This document shows, one piece after another, positions 7,836-18,294 of a stretch of 64,000 nucleotides of DNA. The notes under the pieces are model-generated. The model was not told the origin of the DNA, did no database searches, and saw only the letters and a program-made list of their open reading frames with translations. The translations under genes and the position numbers were made by a program. Every line of letters starts with the position of its first letter. Position 1 is the stretch's first letter. Source of the DNA: Antrihabitans stalagmiti (GTDB lineage: Bacteria > Actinomycetota > Actinomycetes > Mycobacteriales > Mycobacteriaceae); contig NZ_JAEMNV010000004.1 in assembly GCF_016482825.1 (NCBI RefSeq), positions 461,655-525,654 on the forward strand. Direction: 5' to 3'.

Positions 7836-9085
7836 GCTGCGGCAACCGTCGACGGTGCCGAGGACGCGCTCGACGCTATCGGCGAACCGGTCGAGTCGTT
7901 GCGGGCGAGCACGACTCCACCGACCGACGCGGCGACGACCAAGGCGGCAACGGCAGCGACCGCGAATGCCAGGCCGCGCCGTTTGCGCTCGGCACCAACG
8001 GGATTGGGGGCCCGATGGTGAGGGCCCGATGCCGCAGCGGGTACCGCGTGCTGAGTCGAGGGTCCGGACGGCTGCCCGAAGGCAGCGTCGTAGGGCAGCA
8101 CCGGCTGATAGTGCGGACCTGATCGATGGCTCGGTCCGGAGTGTCCGGTAGGCGGCGCAGTGAAATATTCGGTCACCTCGTCGTCACCGGATGGCAGCGC
8201 CATCGCCTCGACCTTGAGGCCGTGCTGCTGCTGCGCCTCGCGTAGTGCGTTGCCGAAATCGGCGGACGTCTGCCATCGACCTGCCGGGTCGTCCGCCATC
8301 GCCCGCTCGATTGCGCGGCAGACGTCGTCGGGAACCCCGTTGGGTCGTAGGTCCGGTATCGGCGTCGTGCTGATTCGCAGGAACTGAGCAATCAACTCTT
8401 CGTCGGTTTTGCGTTCGTAGGCCGCGCGGCCCGCGATCAACGCGAAGATCGTCGCACCGAGCCCGTAGATATCGGCGGCGATCGTAGGTGGCCTGCCCTT
8501 GAGTACCTCGGGCGCGGTGTAGGCGAGCGAGCCGGTGAACGCGCCCGTGGCAGTCTCGAATCCGCCTGCGATGCGGGCGATTCCGAAGTCGGTCAACTGT
8601 GGTTCACCGTAATCACCGACAAGTACGTTCGCCGGCTTGACATCGCGATGCAGGGTTCCGCCCTCGTGGGCGGTCTGGAGCGCGCCGGCGAGTTTGACGC
8701 CGATCCGGACGGCGTCAGGCCACTCGAAGTTGCCGTCGCGGCGGACGCGGGTGGCAAGGGAATCCTTTGCGAGATAGGGCATCACGATGTACGGACGGCC
8801 CGTTGCCGTGACACCGAGCTGCAGGATGTTCACGATGTTCGGATGGCCCGAAAGTCGGCCCATCGCATAACCTTCGCGCAGAAATCGCTCGCGGTTCTCC
8901 CTGTCGAGGTCCGACGACAGCAGCTTGATCGCCACGGTGCGGCCGAGCGCGGGTTGCCAGCAGCGGTACACGACACCGAAACCACCGCGGCCGACCTCTG
9001 TTGCGCCTTCGAAACCGGCTGCGGCCAGCTCGGATTGAAGGCTCGGGTCAGCGGGATGACTCGGATCGCCCTCGTAGCCGGTCAG
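6074..9085 (-). CDS. PknK-like Ser/Thr kinase with duplicated Kelch propeller domain
   Basis: About 1003 residues. The kinase domain shows GRGGFG (about 32-37), VAIK, HRDVKPANVL and DFGIA, so it looks catalytically intact. A Pro/Gly/His-rich linker leads to one membrane helix (about 370-395). Then come two consecutive blocks of about 295 residues, each with five to six Kelch repeats, beginning LEWRSLKDAKL and EAWRQLDDARL. The kinase would be cytoplasmic and the two propellers outside the membrane, fitting a sensor. No ATG/GTG/TTG with a ribosome site fits the start. CTG at 9083-9085 has GAGAGG seven bases upstream and matches the N-terminus of PknK-type kinases, so it is chosen; TTG at 9157 is an alternative. 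Divergent from chorismate mutase and near an FHA-domain gene, a plausible phospho-partner. Confidence 0.85.
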   Translation of the reverse strand: MTGYEGDPSHPADPSLQSELAAAGFEGATEVGRGGFGVVYRCWQPALGRTVAIKLLSSDLDRENRERFLREGYAMGRLSGHPNIVNILQLGVTATGRPYIVMPYLAKDSLATRVRRDGNFEWPDAVRIGVKLAGALQTAHEGGTLHRDVKPANVLVGDYGEPQLTDFGIARIAGGFETATGAFTGSLAYTAPEVLKGRPPTIAADIYGLGATIFALIAGRAAYERKTDEELIAQFLRISTTPIPDLRPNGVPDDVCRAIERAMADDPAGRWQTSADFGNALREAQQQHGLKVEAMALPSGDDEVTEYFTAPPTGHSGPSHRSGPHYQPVLPYDAAFGQPSGPSTQHAVPAAASGPHHRAPNPVGAERKRRGLAFAVAAVAALVVAASVGGVVLARNDSTGSPIASSASSAPSTVAAAVPLEWRSLKDAKLARQQSATVVDDGTIWVFGGLDNNGSTAAVQGYDPAIDTWKSGPDLPLALNHPMAVAYRGELIVIGGWEPSGADLTAKTSDRVFALRNGAWVDIAKLARPRAAGAAVVVDDKIVVVGGQWEDQQLSTTTEIFDGTAWRVAPGVITPREHLAATTDGKSVFAVGGRDLSADKNSGAMEAYDLTSEVWTSLPAMPTPRGGLGAVYVDGRIMTVGGEEPTRVLGTVESYDIVSRSWSALPPMHTPRHGLAVAAVGNWIYAIGGASKPTHAASIATTEALALPARSAQPAEAWRQLDDARLARQQSATAMSDGTIWVFGGLDNEGSTGKVQGYDPAIDTWKSGPDLPIALNHPMAVDYRGELVVIGGWEPQGHDLTATTSDRVFVLRDGAWVELPRLPEPRAAGAAAVVGDQIIVTGGQANSTLSTTTAVFDGTAWRDAPGAPTAREHLAAATDGTYLYALGGRDLSSDKNTGAVERYDPATRTWTTLAAMPTPRGGLGAVYVDGRIVAVGGEEPTRVLGTVEAFDVATGTWATFPALHTARHGLAVAAVGNTVYAIGGGTKPTHAQSTAATEALDFS

Positions 9086-9279
9086 TGTCTTGCCTCTCGT
9101 AGCGGTTCTCGGGTGGTGGACTCGTGAGTTCTGTGTGAATCCATTGTGAGGGCGCAACCGGCTCGCAGGGGGTGCGGATTTGCCCCTCCTAGGGTGACTT
9201 CCGGTAGTCGGTCGGTCACGAAAGGATCTAGTTGTCCAACAGAGACGGACCACACCGCCGAATGCAAGGAGTTCCGGAA

Positions 9280-9621
9280 ATGACAATCACCACGCATGCC
9301 CCGTTCGAGGCCAAGATCGACGAGATCGATGCGGCCCCGATCGATGCGCTGGAGAGCCTCTCCGACGAACTCGACCAGCTGATGATGCGGGAAGAAATCG
9401 ACCACCTGGACGCACAGATCGTGGCTCTCGTCCGCCGGCGCGTCGAGATCACTCGGCGTGCCGGCCTGGCCCGAGTGGGTGCGGGGCTGCCTGAAGTGAC
9501 CCGACATGCCGAAATGGGTGTGCTGCGCCGTTTCGAAGCACAGCTCGGACGCGACGGCGTCAGCCTCGGAATGCTGCTGATCCGCCTTGGCCGCACCGGT
9601 CTTCCCGGCCGCGGAAAGTAG
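9280..9621 (+). CDS. Chorismate mutase (AroQ type)
   Basis: 113 residues from ATG 9280, preferred over an upstream frame start because AAGGAG precedes it at good spacing. The C-terminal 80 residues carry an AroQ domain: EEIDHLDAQIVALVRRRVEITRR supplies the catalytic helix with Arg/Lys, and the domain ends LIRLGRTG. The enzyme converts chorismate to prephenate for Phe and Tyr. The protein resembles the small cytoplasmic mycobacterial enzyme, with a 35-residue N-terminal extension and no signal peptide. Whether it needs a DAHP synthase partner, as its mycobacterial counterpart does, is not visible. Confidence 0.85.
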   Translation: MTITTHAPFEAKIDEIDAAPIDALESLSDELDQLMMREEIDHLDAQIVALVRRRVEITRRAGLARVGAGLPEVTRHAEMGVLRRFEAQLGRDGVSLGMLLIRLGRTGLPGRGK

Positions 9622-9700
9622 TTCGAGCGCGACACGTTCATCGACGATCTTGCTGTAAACAGAGGTAAGCGGCACGATTGACCCGTGAACAGAGGTCGAT

Positions 9701-10324
9701 GTGTCGGTACTTGACGGGCCGTGCCTGCGATATGCAGACGAAGTAGGACGCCAGCAGGAGCTGGTTTTGTCACCCGAGAGCCCTCGGGTGACCCTTGGAC
9801 GGTCACCTCAGGCGGACGTTCCCTTGACGTGGGACGACGAGGTATCGCGCCTGCATGCCGCGATCGAGTGGATGGGAACGCACTGGACGATCCTGGACGA
9901 CGGTCTCTCGCGCAACGGCACTTTCGTCAACGGCGAGCGGCTGGCCGGTCGGCGCCGGTTGCGTGCAGGTGATCGCATTCGCATCGGCGGCGCGCTGCTG
10001 ACCTTCCACGAATTCGGCGCAGGGGTCGACGATGTGACGCGGGTGTCGTCGAGCGCGGTCCCGACGTTGCGTTCGCTGACCGAGACACAGCGCTCGGTGT
10101 TGGTCGCACTGTGCAGGCCGTACAAACACAGCGCAGCATTTGCGAGCCCGGCGTCGAATCAGCAGATCGCGGCCGAGCTGTATCTGAGCGTCGACGCGAT
10201 CAAAACCCATCTACGCGCGCTGTTCGCGAAGTTCGGGGTCGAGGATCTACCGCAGAATCAGAAGCGGGTCCGGTTGGCCGAACTCGCATTGCAGAGCGGT
10301 GTCATCTCCGAACGCGATCTCTAG
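9701..10324 (+). CDS. FHA domain protein with C-terminal helix-turn-helix
   Basis: 207 residues from GTG 9701 with AGAGG upstream. An N-terminal FHA fold (about 10-105) shows GRSP, SRLHAAIE and SRNGTFVNGERL, the phosphothreonine-binding loops. The C-terminal part (about 120-200) contains SNQQIAAELYLSVDAIKTHLRALFAKFGVED, a LuxR/GerE-like helix-turn-helix. FHA domains read Thr phosphorylation by PknB/PknK-type kinases, and a PknK-like kinase gene lies on the other side of the chorismate mutase gene, so this may be a kinase-controlled regulator. Direct DNA binding is inferred from fold only. Confidence 0.8.
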   Translation: MSVLDGPCLRYADEVGRQQELVLSPESPRVTLGRSPQADVPLTWDDEVSRLHAAIEWMGTHWTILDDGLSRNGTFVNGERLAGRRRLRAGDRIRIGGALLTFHEFGAGVDDVTRVSSSAVPTLRSLTETQRSVLVALCRPYKHSAAFASPASNQQIAAELYLSVDAIKTHLRALFAKFGVEDLPQNQKRVRLAELALQSGVISERDL

Positions 10325-10336
10325 CGTGGATCGTCG

Positions 10337-11263
10337 TCACGCGCCGAGTCGGTGTTCGCGTGGACTTACCCCGTGTTCACGCTTGAAGGCCGTACTCAGC
10401 GCGAAGGCGCTGCCGTAACCCACTTGTCGGGCAACGGTTTCGATGGTCGCATCCGATTCGCGGAGGATGTCCGCAGCGAGCGCGAGACGCCATTCGGTGA
10501 GGAAAGCCATGGGTGATTCGCCGACAAGTTCGGTGAAGCGTTTGGCGAGCGCGGCGCGGGACGCACCCACTTCGGCCGCGAGATTCGCCACTGTCCAGCC
10601 GTGCGCCGGATTGTTCTGCATCAGCCGAAGTGCCTTGCCTATCAATGGGTCCGCGTAGGCGTGGTACCAGGCGGGTGCATCCTCGCGCGCAAACCAGGCT
10701 CGCAGTGCTGCAATGAGCAGCAGATCGAGCAGTCGATCGAGCACAACACCTTGTGCGGGTTCGTCTCTGCCGATCTCGAGTTCGAGCAATTGCAGTAGGG
10801 GACCGCTCAATTCGCCGTTTCGCAGGACCGTGAGCGGAGGCAGTGAGCGCAGTAGTCGCTGGCTGACCGCTCCGGCCATCTCGTAGGTTCCGGTCACGAT
10901 CATGTCTTCGCCTGCCGGATTGGTTCCCCAGCTGCGGATGCCCAAACTTAATGTTTCGCAAAGTATTTCACCGTCCGGCGTCATCGTGACCTGGCCCGGC
11001 GCGATGATGATCTGCGGTTCGGTAGCAGGATCGTCGGCGACCGTATAGGCCTCCGGGCCACGGCAGATCGCTATGTCGCCTGCGGCGAGTTGGGTTGTGC
11101 TCCCGTCGTCCTGACATATCCACGCGTCACCGCGCAGCACCACGGCGAGGGTGAGTGGCGCTTCGTCCTGCACACGCAACGACCACGGCGGATCCAGGAT
11201 CGAACGCATCAGAAACGCCCCGCGAGCGCGGGGGCCTTCGAGCAGGCTCGCAAGCACATCCAC
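10337..11263 (-). CDS. AraC family regulator with cupin sensor domain
   Basis: About 308 residues from GTG 11263 (DVLASLLEGPRARGAF...), the usual start of this subfamily; longer in-frame starts are possible. The N-terminal cupin-type sensor domain covers about 10-180. The C-terminal AraC DNA-binding domain has two helix-turn-helix units: VANLAAEVGASRAALAKRF and IETVARQVGYGSAFALSTAF. It is divergent from an NmrA-like oxidoreductase and a DUF1772 membrane protein, the likely targets. Family members of this form often respond to small organic or redox-active molecules; the ligand is unknown. Confidence 0.88.
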   Translation of the reverse strand: MDVLASLLEGPRARGAFLMRSILDPPWSLRVQDEAPLTLAVVLRGDAWICQDDGSTTQLAAGDIAICRGPEAYTVADDPATEPQIIIAPGQVTMTPDGEILCETLSLGIRSWGTNPAGEDMIVTGTYEMAGAVSQRLLRSLPPLTVLRNGELSGPLLQLLELEIGRDEPAQGVVLDRLLDLLLIAALRAWFAREDAPAWYHAYADPLIGKALRLMQNNPAHGWTVANLAAEVGASRAALAKRFTELVGESPMAFLTEWRLALAADILRESDATIETVARQVGYGSAFALSTAFKREHGVSPREHRLGA

Positions 11264-11382
11264 GCCGTCGATCGTAGACGATCGAACATGGAAACGAGAG
11301 TCTGAGCGATGGATCGTCTCGCCTAGCCGAACTGTAATTGGAGGCACAACGAAGGACACACCAACCCGAAAGGCTCGAAACA

Positions 11383-12246
11383 ATGACAATCAACAGGACG
11401 ATCGATACGAATTCCACGATCTTGGTAGTCGGCAGCACCGGCAAGACCGGCCGTCGCGTCGCAGAGCGATTGAGCGACCTCGGCTACAACGTCCGCCACG
11501 GCGCACGCTCGTCGGACGTTCCCTTCGACTGGGCGGACCGCGAGACCTGGGGCGCCGCGCTCGCCGACGTCGACGCGGCCTACGTCACCTACTTCCCCGA
11601 TCTCGCAGCGCCGGGATCGATCGCCGACATCCAGACCTTCACCGAGCTGGCTGTCGCACGGGGAGTGCAGCGGTTGGTCCTGCTCTCCGGCCGGGGTGAG
11701 GAAGATGCCGAGGCGTGCGAACGGGTCGTCCAGGCCGCCGGCCTCGAATGGACGATCATCAGGGCGACGTGGTTCGCGCAGAACTTCAACGAGTCGTACT
11801 TCTTGGAGCCGATCCAGGCAGGCGAGGTCGCATTGCCGGTCGGTTCGGTCGCCGAGCCGTTCGTCGACGCGGACGACATAGCCGACGTTGCCGTCGCAGC
11901 ACTGACCGACGACCGGCATGTGGGTGAGTTGTACGAGTTGACGGGTCCGCGGTTGCTCACCTTCGCCGATGCTGTTGCCGAGATCGCCTCGGCAACAGGT
12001 CGCGAGATCGCCTTCGTTTCCATCACCGCTGAGGAGTTCGCCGCGGGTCTCGCCGAGCAGGGTGCGCCCGAGGAGGTAATCGGTCTGCTGATCTACCTCT
12101 TCACCCACGTCCTCGACGGCAGGAACGCCTCGCTTGCCGACGGCGTGCAGCGAGCACTCGGTCGAGAGCCACGCGACTTCAAGGTCTTCGTCGCAGACGC
12201 TGCGGCGACAGGCATCTGGGCCGCCGTGACCGAGCAGGGAGAGTAA
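11383..12246 (+). CDS. NmrA-like NAD(P)-binding oxidoreductase
   Basis: 287 residues from ATG 11383 with GAAAGG upstream. The Rossmann motif GSTGKTGRRVAERL (about 14-27) binds NAD(P). No SDR catalytic Tyr-x-x-x-Lys is evident, as in NmrA/HSCARG-like and atypical short-chain reductases. It probably acts on or senses quinones or the nicotinamide redox state. It is cotranscribed with the DUF1772 gene four bases downstream and divergent from the AraC regulator. Confidence 0.85.
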   Translation: MTINRTIDTNSTILVVGSTGKTGRRVAERLSDLGYNVRHGARSSDVPFDWADRETWGAALADVDAAYVTYFPDLAAPGSIADIQTFTELAVARGVQRLVLLSGRGEEDAEACERVVQAAGLEWTIIRATWFAQNFNESYFLEPIQAGEVALPVGSVAEPFVDADDIADVAVAALTDDRHVGELYELTGPRLLTFADAVAEIASATGREIAFVSITAEEFAAGLAEQGAPEEVIGLLIYLFTHVLDGRNASLADGVQRALGREPRDFKVFVADAAATGIWAAVTEQGE

Positions 12247-12250
12247 CGCC

Positions 12251-12751
12251 ATGCAGACGATTCGCACCCTCACCTTGATCGTGGCAACGCTGACCTCCGG
12301 CTTGCTTGCCGGCGTGTACTACGCCTACGCGACCTCGGTGATGCCCGCGCTGAACCAGGTCGACAACCGTGCGGCGGTTGACGTCATGCAGCGGATCAAC
12401 AGCGTGATCGTGAATCCGATGTTCATGCTGACCTTCCTCGGCGCACCGCTCGCCACCGTCGGAGCGGTTGCCTTGGTACTCGGCAAGGACACCAGATCTC
12501 TGCTCGCCTGGGTCGCGGCAGCTGCGGTCCTCAATATCGTTGCCACGATCATCACGATCGCCCTGAACGTTCCGCTCAACGACCAACTCGACGCGGTGGG
12601 GGATCCGAGCAGGCTCGGTGATCCAGCCGCAGCATGGGCGGACTTCTACTCCTCCTGGGTCAACTGGAACATCGTGCGAGCTGTTGCGCACACGGCAGCC
12701 TTCGGAACCTTGGCCTGGGCGCTGGTTCTGCTCGGCCGTAAATCCGTGTAG
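12251..12751 (+). CDS. DUF1772 (anthrone oxygenase-like) membrane protein
   Basis: 166 residues with four predicted membrane helices (about 5-27, 55-77, 83-105, 140-162). The DUF1772 family includes fungal anthrone oxygenases, but most bacterial members have no known activity. It follows the NmrA-like gene by four bases, so they form one unit under probable control of the divergent AraC regulator. The N-terminus carries the family pattern GLLAGVYYAYATSVMPAL. Confidence 0.82.
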   Translation: MQTIRTLTLIVATLTSGLLAGVYYAYATSVMPALNQVDNRAAVDVMQRINSVIVNPMFMLTFLGAPLATVGAVALVLGKDTRSLLAWVAAAAVLNIVATIITIALNVPLNDQLDAVGDPSRLGDPAAAWADFYSSWVNWNIVRAVAHTAAFGTLAWALVLLGRKSV

Positions 12752-12761
12752 GCAGTTCCGT

Positions 12762-13718
12762 TCAGGCCACCAGGGCGAGCCCGGAGATCTCGTTCGAGGT
12801 CGTGCCGCCGACACGTGCAAGCAAACGAACGATCGAATCGGAAACCAGCGCCGGCTGCTCGAGAATCACCGAGTGGCCGGCGCCTTCGACGATCACCAGA
12901 TCCGAGTACTCGACATGAGCGGCCATCGAGATCGAATGCGACGGCGGCGTCATCAAATCAGCGGATCCGCACAGCACGAGTGTCGGAATCGCGGAGAGCA
13001 GATCGAGCGATTCCGTCTCGTCGTAAGTCATGAACGAGCTGAGGAAGGTTGCCATCGTGACGATCGGGGTCGCGTTGTGCATCGCGTTCGCAAGAGCGAG
13101 GACACGGGGATTGACCTTGCGGGTACCGAACTCGGCGGAACGGACGACCGGCGCGAACACCTTGCAGCCGAAGCGCTTGGCCTTCTGCATCGTCACAGGT
13201 GAACGGCGGACGGCAGCCTGGAAGACCGAGACGATGGGGTTGCGGAGCACGCGACCGAAGCCGGCTTCGGCAAGGCCGCTCGCCGCGGTGGCGATCAGCG
13301 CGACACCTGCGATGCGGTTGCCGATCTCGTGCGGAAACAGACCCGCGTAGGTCAGTGCTGTCATCCCACCCATCGAATGTCCGACCAGCACGACCGGGCC
13401 GGTCGGAGCGACGGCGTCGAGGACCGAATGCAGATCGTGAGCGAGCTGAGTGATCGTGTACGTCCCGGCGGGAGCTTCGGCGGAGTCGCCGTGACCGCGG
13501 TGATCGTAGGAAACGATGCGGGCATCGGGAAACTGATTCCGCAGTGTTGCGCGGACGTAGGTCCACGACTCGGTCCGCAAGCAGTGCCCGTGCAGGAAGA
13601 CCACGGTCAGTGCCGCGTCGACGGATCCGATTTCGCGAACCGAGAGCAGTACACCGTCAGCTGTTGTCACCATGGCACGACGTTCCACCGCTTCGGCGAT
13701 TGTGCTCGTGATCGACAT
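12762..13718 (-). CDS. Alpha/beta hydrolase
   Basis: 318 residues from ATG 13718 (MSITSTIAEAVE), with CGGAGC upstream. The core shows HGHCLRTESW (oxyanion hole), the nucleophile elbow GHSMGG (Ser near 125), an acid near GSADL and a His in GAGHSVILE. A complete triad is therefore visible. No signal peptide, so cytoplasmic. It converges with the DUF1772 gene, with ten bases between. It resembles general lipase/esterase or epoxide hydrolase-like members; the substrate is not readable. Confidence 0.85.
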   Translation of the reverse strand: MSITSTIAEAVERRAMVTTADGVLLSVREIGSVDAALTVVFLHGHCLRTESWTYVRATLRNQFPDARIVSYDHRGHGDSAEAPAGTYTITQLAHDLHSVLDAVAPTGPVVLVGHSMGGMTALTYAGLFPHEIGNRIAGVALIATAASGLAEAGFGRVLRNPIVSVFQAAVRRSPVTMQKAKRFGCKVFAPVVRSAEFGTRKVNPRVLALANAMHNATPIVTMATFLSSFMTYDETESLDLLSAIPTLVLCGSADLMTPPSHSISMAAHVEYSDLVIVEGAGHSVILEQPALVSDSIVRLLARVGGTTSNEISGLALVA

Positions 13719-13905
13719 GGTGGGCTCCGTGAGTTCGTGTACTGGACTGGGTGCGATAGGACTCACTCTGCTCCGGTGGACGACTCCGAATAAGGCCCCT
13801 GAGTGCTGAGCCGAAGCACCCCGGGGGTGCGACTATCACCACCAAGGTGGGCAAGGGGTTGCTGCTGGGGTGCTGTCGGGGTCCTACAGGGGTCGTGTGC
13901 ACCCT

Positions 13906-13923
13906 TGTTCGCTGTTGGCGTAC
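13906..13923. promoter_or_regulatory. ClgR-like operator upstream of clpC
   Basis: TGTTCGCTGTTGGCGTAC matches the actinobacterial ClgR consensus WNNWCGCYNANRGCGWWS at all positions but the central A. ClgR activates Clp protease genes in Corynebacterium, Mycobacterium and Streptomyces. It lies immediately upstream of the putative -35, the right place for an activator. Confidence 0.6.
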
Positions 13924-13929
13924 AGGAAC

Positions 13930-13956
13930 GGAAACGAAACCCCTAGCTGCGGCGTT
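13930..13956 (+). promoter_or_regulatory. SigH/SigR-like promoter of clpC
   Basis: GGAAAC (13930-13935) and CGTT (13953-13956) are 17 bases apart, fitting the SigH/SigR pattern GGAA(C/T) with CGTT. That sigma factor controls oxidative and heat stress genes in actinobacteria. The start of transcription would be near 13963. Assigned by eye only. Confidence 0.45.
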
Positions 13957-14109
13957 AACTACGTATGCCGGCATTCACAGCCCGCCTAAATGGGTGGACG
14001 AGCGGCGGGTCGAATCCTGGGCAACTAGAGTAGTACCGGGGGACTGGAACCTTGATTGGTTCGGCGATCGATCCGGAGACAGTGCCGGGCAAGAAGTGAG
14101 GGAGAGCAG

Positions 14110-16644
<2,535 letters not shown>

Positions 16645-16654
16645 GCAGCTACGC

Positions 16655-16708
16655 CGCTCGTGAGTCCTTTTGGAGGTCCTGGCCTCCGGAAGGGCTCACG
16701 AGCGTTTT
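16655..16708 (+). terminator. clpC terminator; copy A of a palindromic repeat
   Basis: A long hairpin (arms 16655-16676 and 16683-16704, few mismatches) is followed by TTTT. The arm core CTCGTGAGTC...GGAGG recurs in another terminator at 47668-47715, 31 kb away, so this is a shared element rather than a one-off. Confidence 0.85.
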
Positions 16709-16760
16709 GCGTTGAAGCTCGAATTATGTGAATACCGTGTCATGCTGGCGCCGAGCAACC

Positions 16761-16766
16761 TACTCT
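16761..16766 (+). promoter_or_regulatory. -10 element TACTCT for the LVIVD gene
   Basis: TACTCT lies exactly seven bases before ATG 16774, and no ribosome site is present. This predicts a leaderless message. Confidence 0.5.
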
Positions 16767-16773
16767 CGGGTCT

Positions 16774-18294
16774 ATGGACGGTGCACGCAGTCGCAGACCG
16801 ATCGGCATTCTCGCTCTGACGCTCGGAGTTGTTCTGGCAACTCCGGGTACCGCGGTTGCTGATCCGGTCGGCGACTTTTTTGCTGTGCACCGGACCGCGG
16901 TCGCCCGAGCCGACTGCGGACCCGGGTCGGCGCCGGAGCCCGGGCTGCAGGGCGAGGTCCCGCTCGCCGACCGCGACAGCGGCCGCAGTCAGACCGCGTA
17001 CTCGTGCAACATGAGCCTGATCGGCCAGTACCAAGGCGAAGGTGCCGGGATTGTCAGCCCGACCTACAAGAACTGCTCTTACACTGGATCAAATTGGCCT
17101 ACAGGGTTTTTGAGCCCGCACCCCGGCGTGCAGGTGATCGACGCCGCCGATCCGGGCAACCCGCGGATGACGGCGAACCTCACCGAACCTGCAATGGACG
17201 GCGGCACCTGGGAGTCGTTGAAGGTCAACGAGAAGCGCGGTCTCCTCGCTGGTACCGGTACCGGAATTCTGGTCGGCGCCGGCTACTTCTCCGTCTACGA
17301 CATCTCCCAGGATTGCGCGCATCCTCGCCTGCTCAATCCGGGAACCGGCAGCAATCTGACGATGCCGATTCCGATCACGACGCACGAGGGTGGCTTCTCG
17401 CCTGACGGCAATACCTATTGGGCAGCAGGGACGGTCGGAGGACTGCTGCATGCGATCGATATCAGGGACCCAAGCAATCCGCGGGTGATCTGGTCCGGGT
17501 TCACCGGACTGGAGAACCACGGGTTCGGTGTGAGTCCCGACGGCAACCGGCTCTACATCTCGACCCTCGGCGGTATCACCGTTCTGGATGTCAGCGCCGT
17601 GCAGCGCCGCGACCCGTACCCGAACGTTCCGCACATCTCGCGGCGATTCTGGATCGACGGCCAGATCACGCAGCACACGATTCCCATCGAGAAGGACGGT
17701 CGCCAGCTGTTGCTGACCGTCGACGAGGCCGGTTCGGGCGGCGTGAAGATTCTCGACGCCACCGACGAGCAGAATCTGCAGTTGGTCAACACCATCAAGC
17801 TGGAGATCAACCTGCCACCCAACGCCGACCGCTGGTCGCAGTCGGCGGCGGGGAACAGCGTGTTCGGCTACGACGCCCACTACTGTTCGGTCGACCGGCC
17901 GGTAGACCCGACTGCATTGGCGTGTGGCTGGATTCAGTCGGGCATCAGGGTTTTCGACATCCGAGATGTGAACGACGTCAAGGAGATTGCGTACTACAAC
18001 CCCGGCGGCGAGGCAGGAAAGAACGGCGTTCTGGTGAACTCGCTGCATGCAACGGTCGGTAATCTTGCGGCGCCGCCGCTGATCGGCACCATCGCGATCG
18101 CACGCGCGATCGTCGAAGGCCAGATCTCGGCAGGCGAAGTACTCAGTCCACGTTCGCATCTGGTGATAGCCGACATGAGTGCGGATTGGTGTATGTCGCC
18201 GCCGGAGTTCCACGGCGATCAGATCTGGGTCAGCTGCATGGACAACGGGTTCATGGCCTTGCAACTCGACAACGGGGTGTATCCGCTCAGGTGA
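16774..18294 (+). CDS. Secreted LVIVD-repeat (beta-propeller) protein
   Basis: 506 residues. Signal peptide about 1-30 ending TAVADP. The rest contains repeated PGVQVIDAADPGNPR, HAIDIRDPSNPRV and GIRVFDIRDVNDVKE units, the LVIVD beta-propeller repeats of actinobacterial exported proteins. Function of the family is unknown. It has a probable leaderless start and overlaps by GTGA the DUF305 gene downstream, so the two are cotranslated and probably act together at the cell surface. Confidence 0.82.
   Translation: MDGARSRRPIGILALTLGVVLATPGTAVADPVGDFFAVHRTAVARADCGPGSAPEPGLQGEVPLADRDSGRSQTAYSCNMSLIGQYQGEGAGIVSPTYKNCSYTGSNWPTGFLSPHPGVQVIDAADPGNPRMTANLTEPAMDGGTWESLKVNEKRGLLAGTGTGILVGAGYFSVYDISQDCAHPRLLNPGTGSNLTMPIPITTHEGGFSPDGNTYWAAGTVGGLLHAIDIRDPSNPRVIWSGFTGLENHGFGVSPDGNRLYISTLGGITVLDVSAVQRRDPYPNVPHISRRFWIDGQITQHTIPIEKDGRQLLLTVDEAGSGGVKILDATDEQNLQLVNTIKLEINLPPNADRWSQSAAGNSVFGYDAHYCSVDRPVDPTALACGWIQSGIRVFDIRDVNDVKEIAYYNPGGEAGKNGVLVNSLHATVGNLAAPPLIGTIAIARAIVEGQISAGEVLSPRSHLVIADMSADWCMSPPEFHGDQIWVSCMDNGFMALQLDNGVYPLR

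Larger units (their letters stand above)
13719..14109 (+). other. 391-bp intergenic control region upstream of clpC
   Basis: No gene is evident. The region contains a palindrome GCACCCCGGGGGTGC (13816-13830), a ClgR-like operator (13906-13923), a SigH/SigR-like promoter (13930-13956) and a leader of about 145 bases to the clpC start. A short open frame from 13847 lacks a ribosome site and runs into clpC out of frame, so it is not called. Confidence 0.6.

Noticed and set aside
13816-13830. GCACCCCGGGGGTGC palindrome considered as a copper-type operator
   Set aside because: It lacks the TA(C) ends of the three copper sites in the window and is not at a recognisable promoter.
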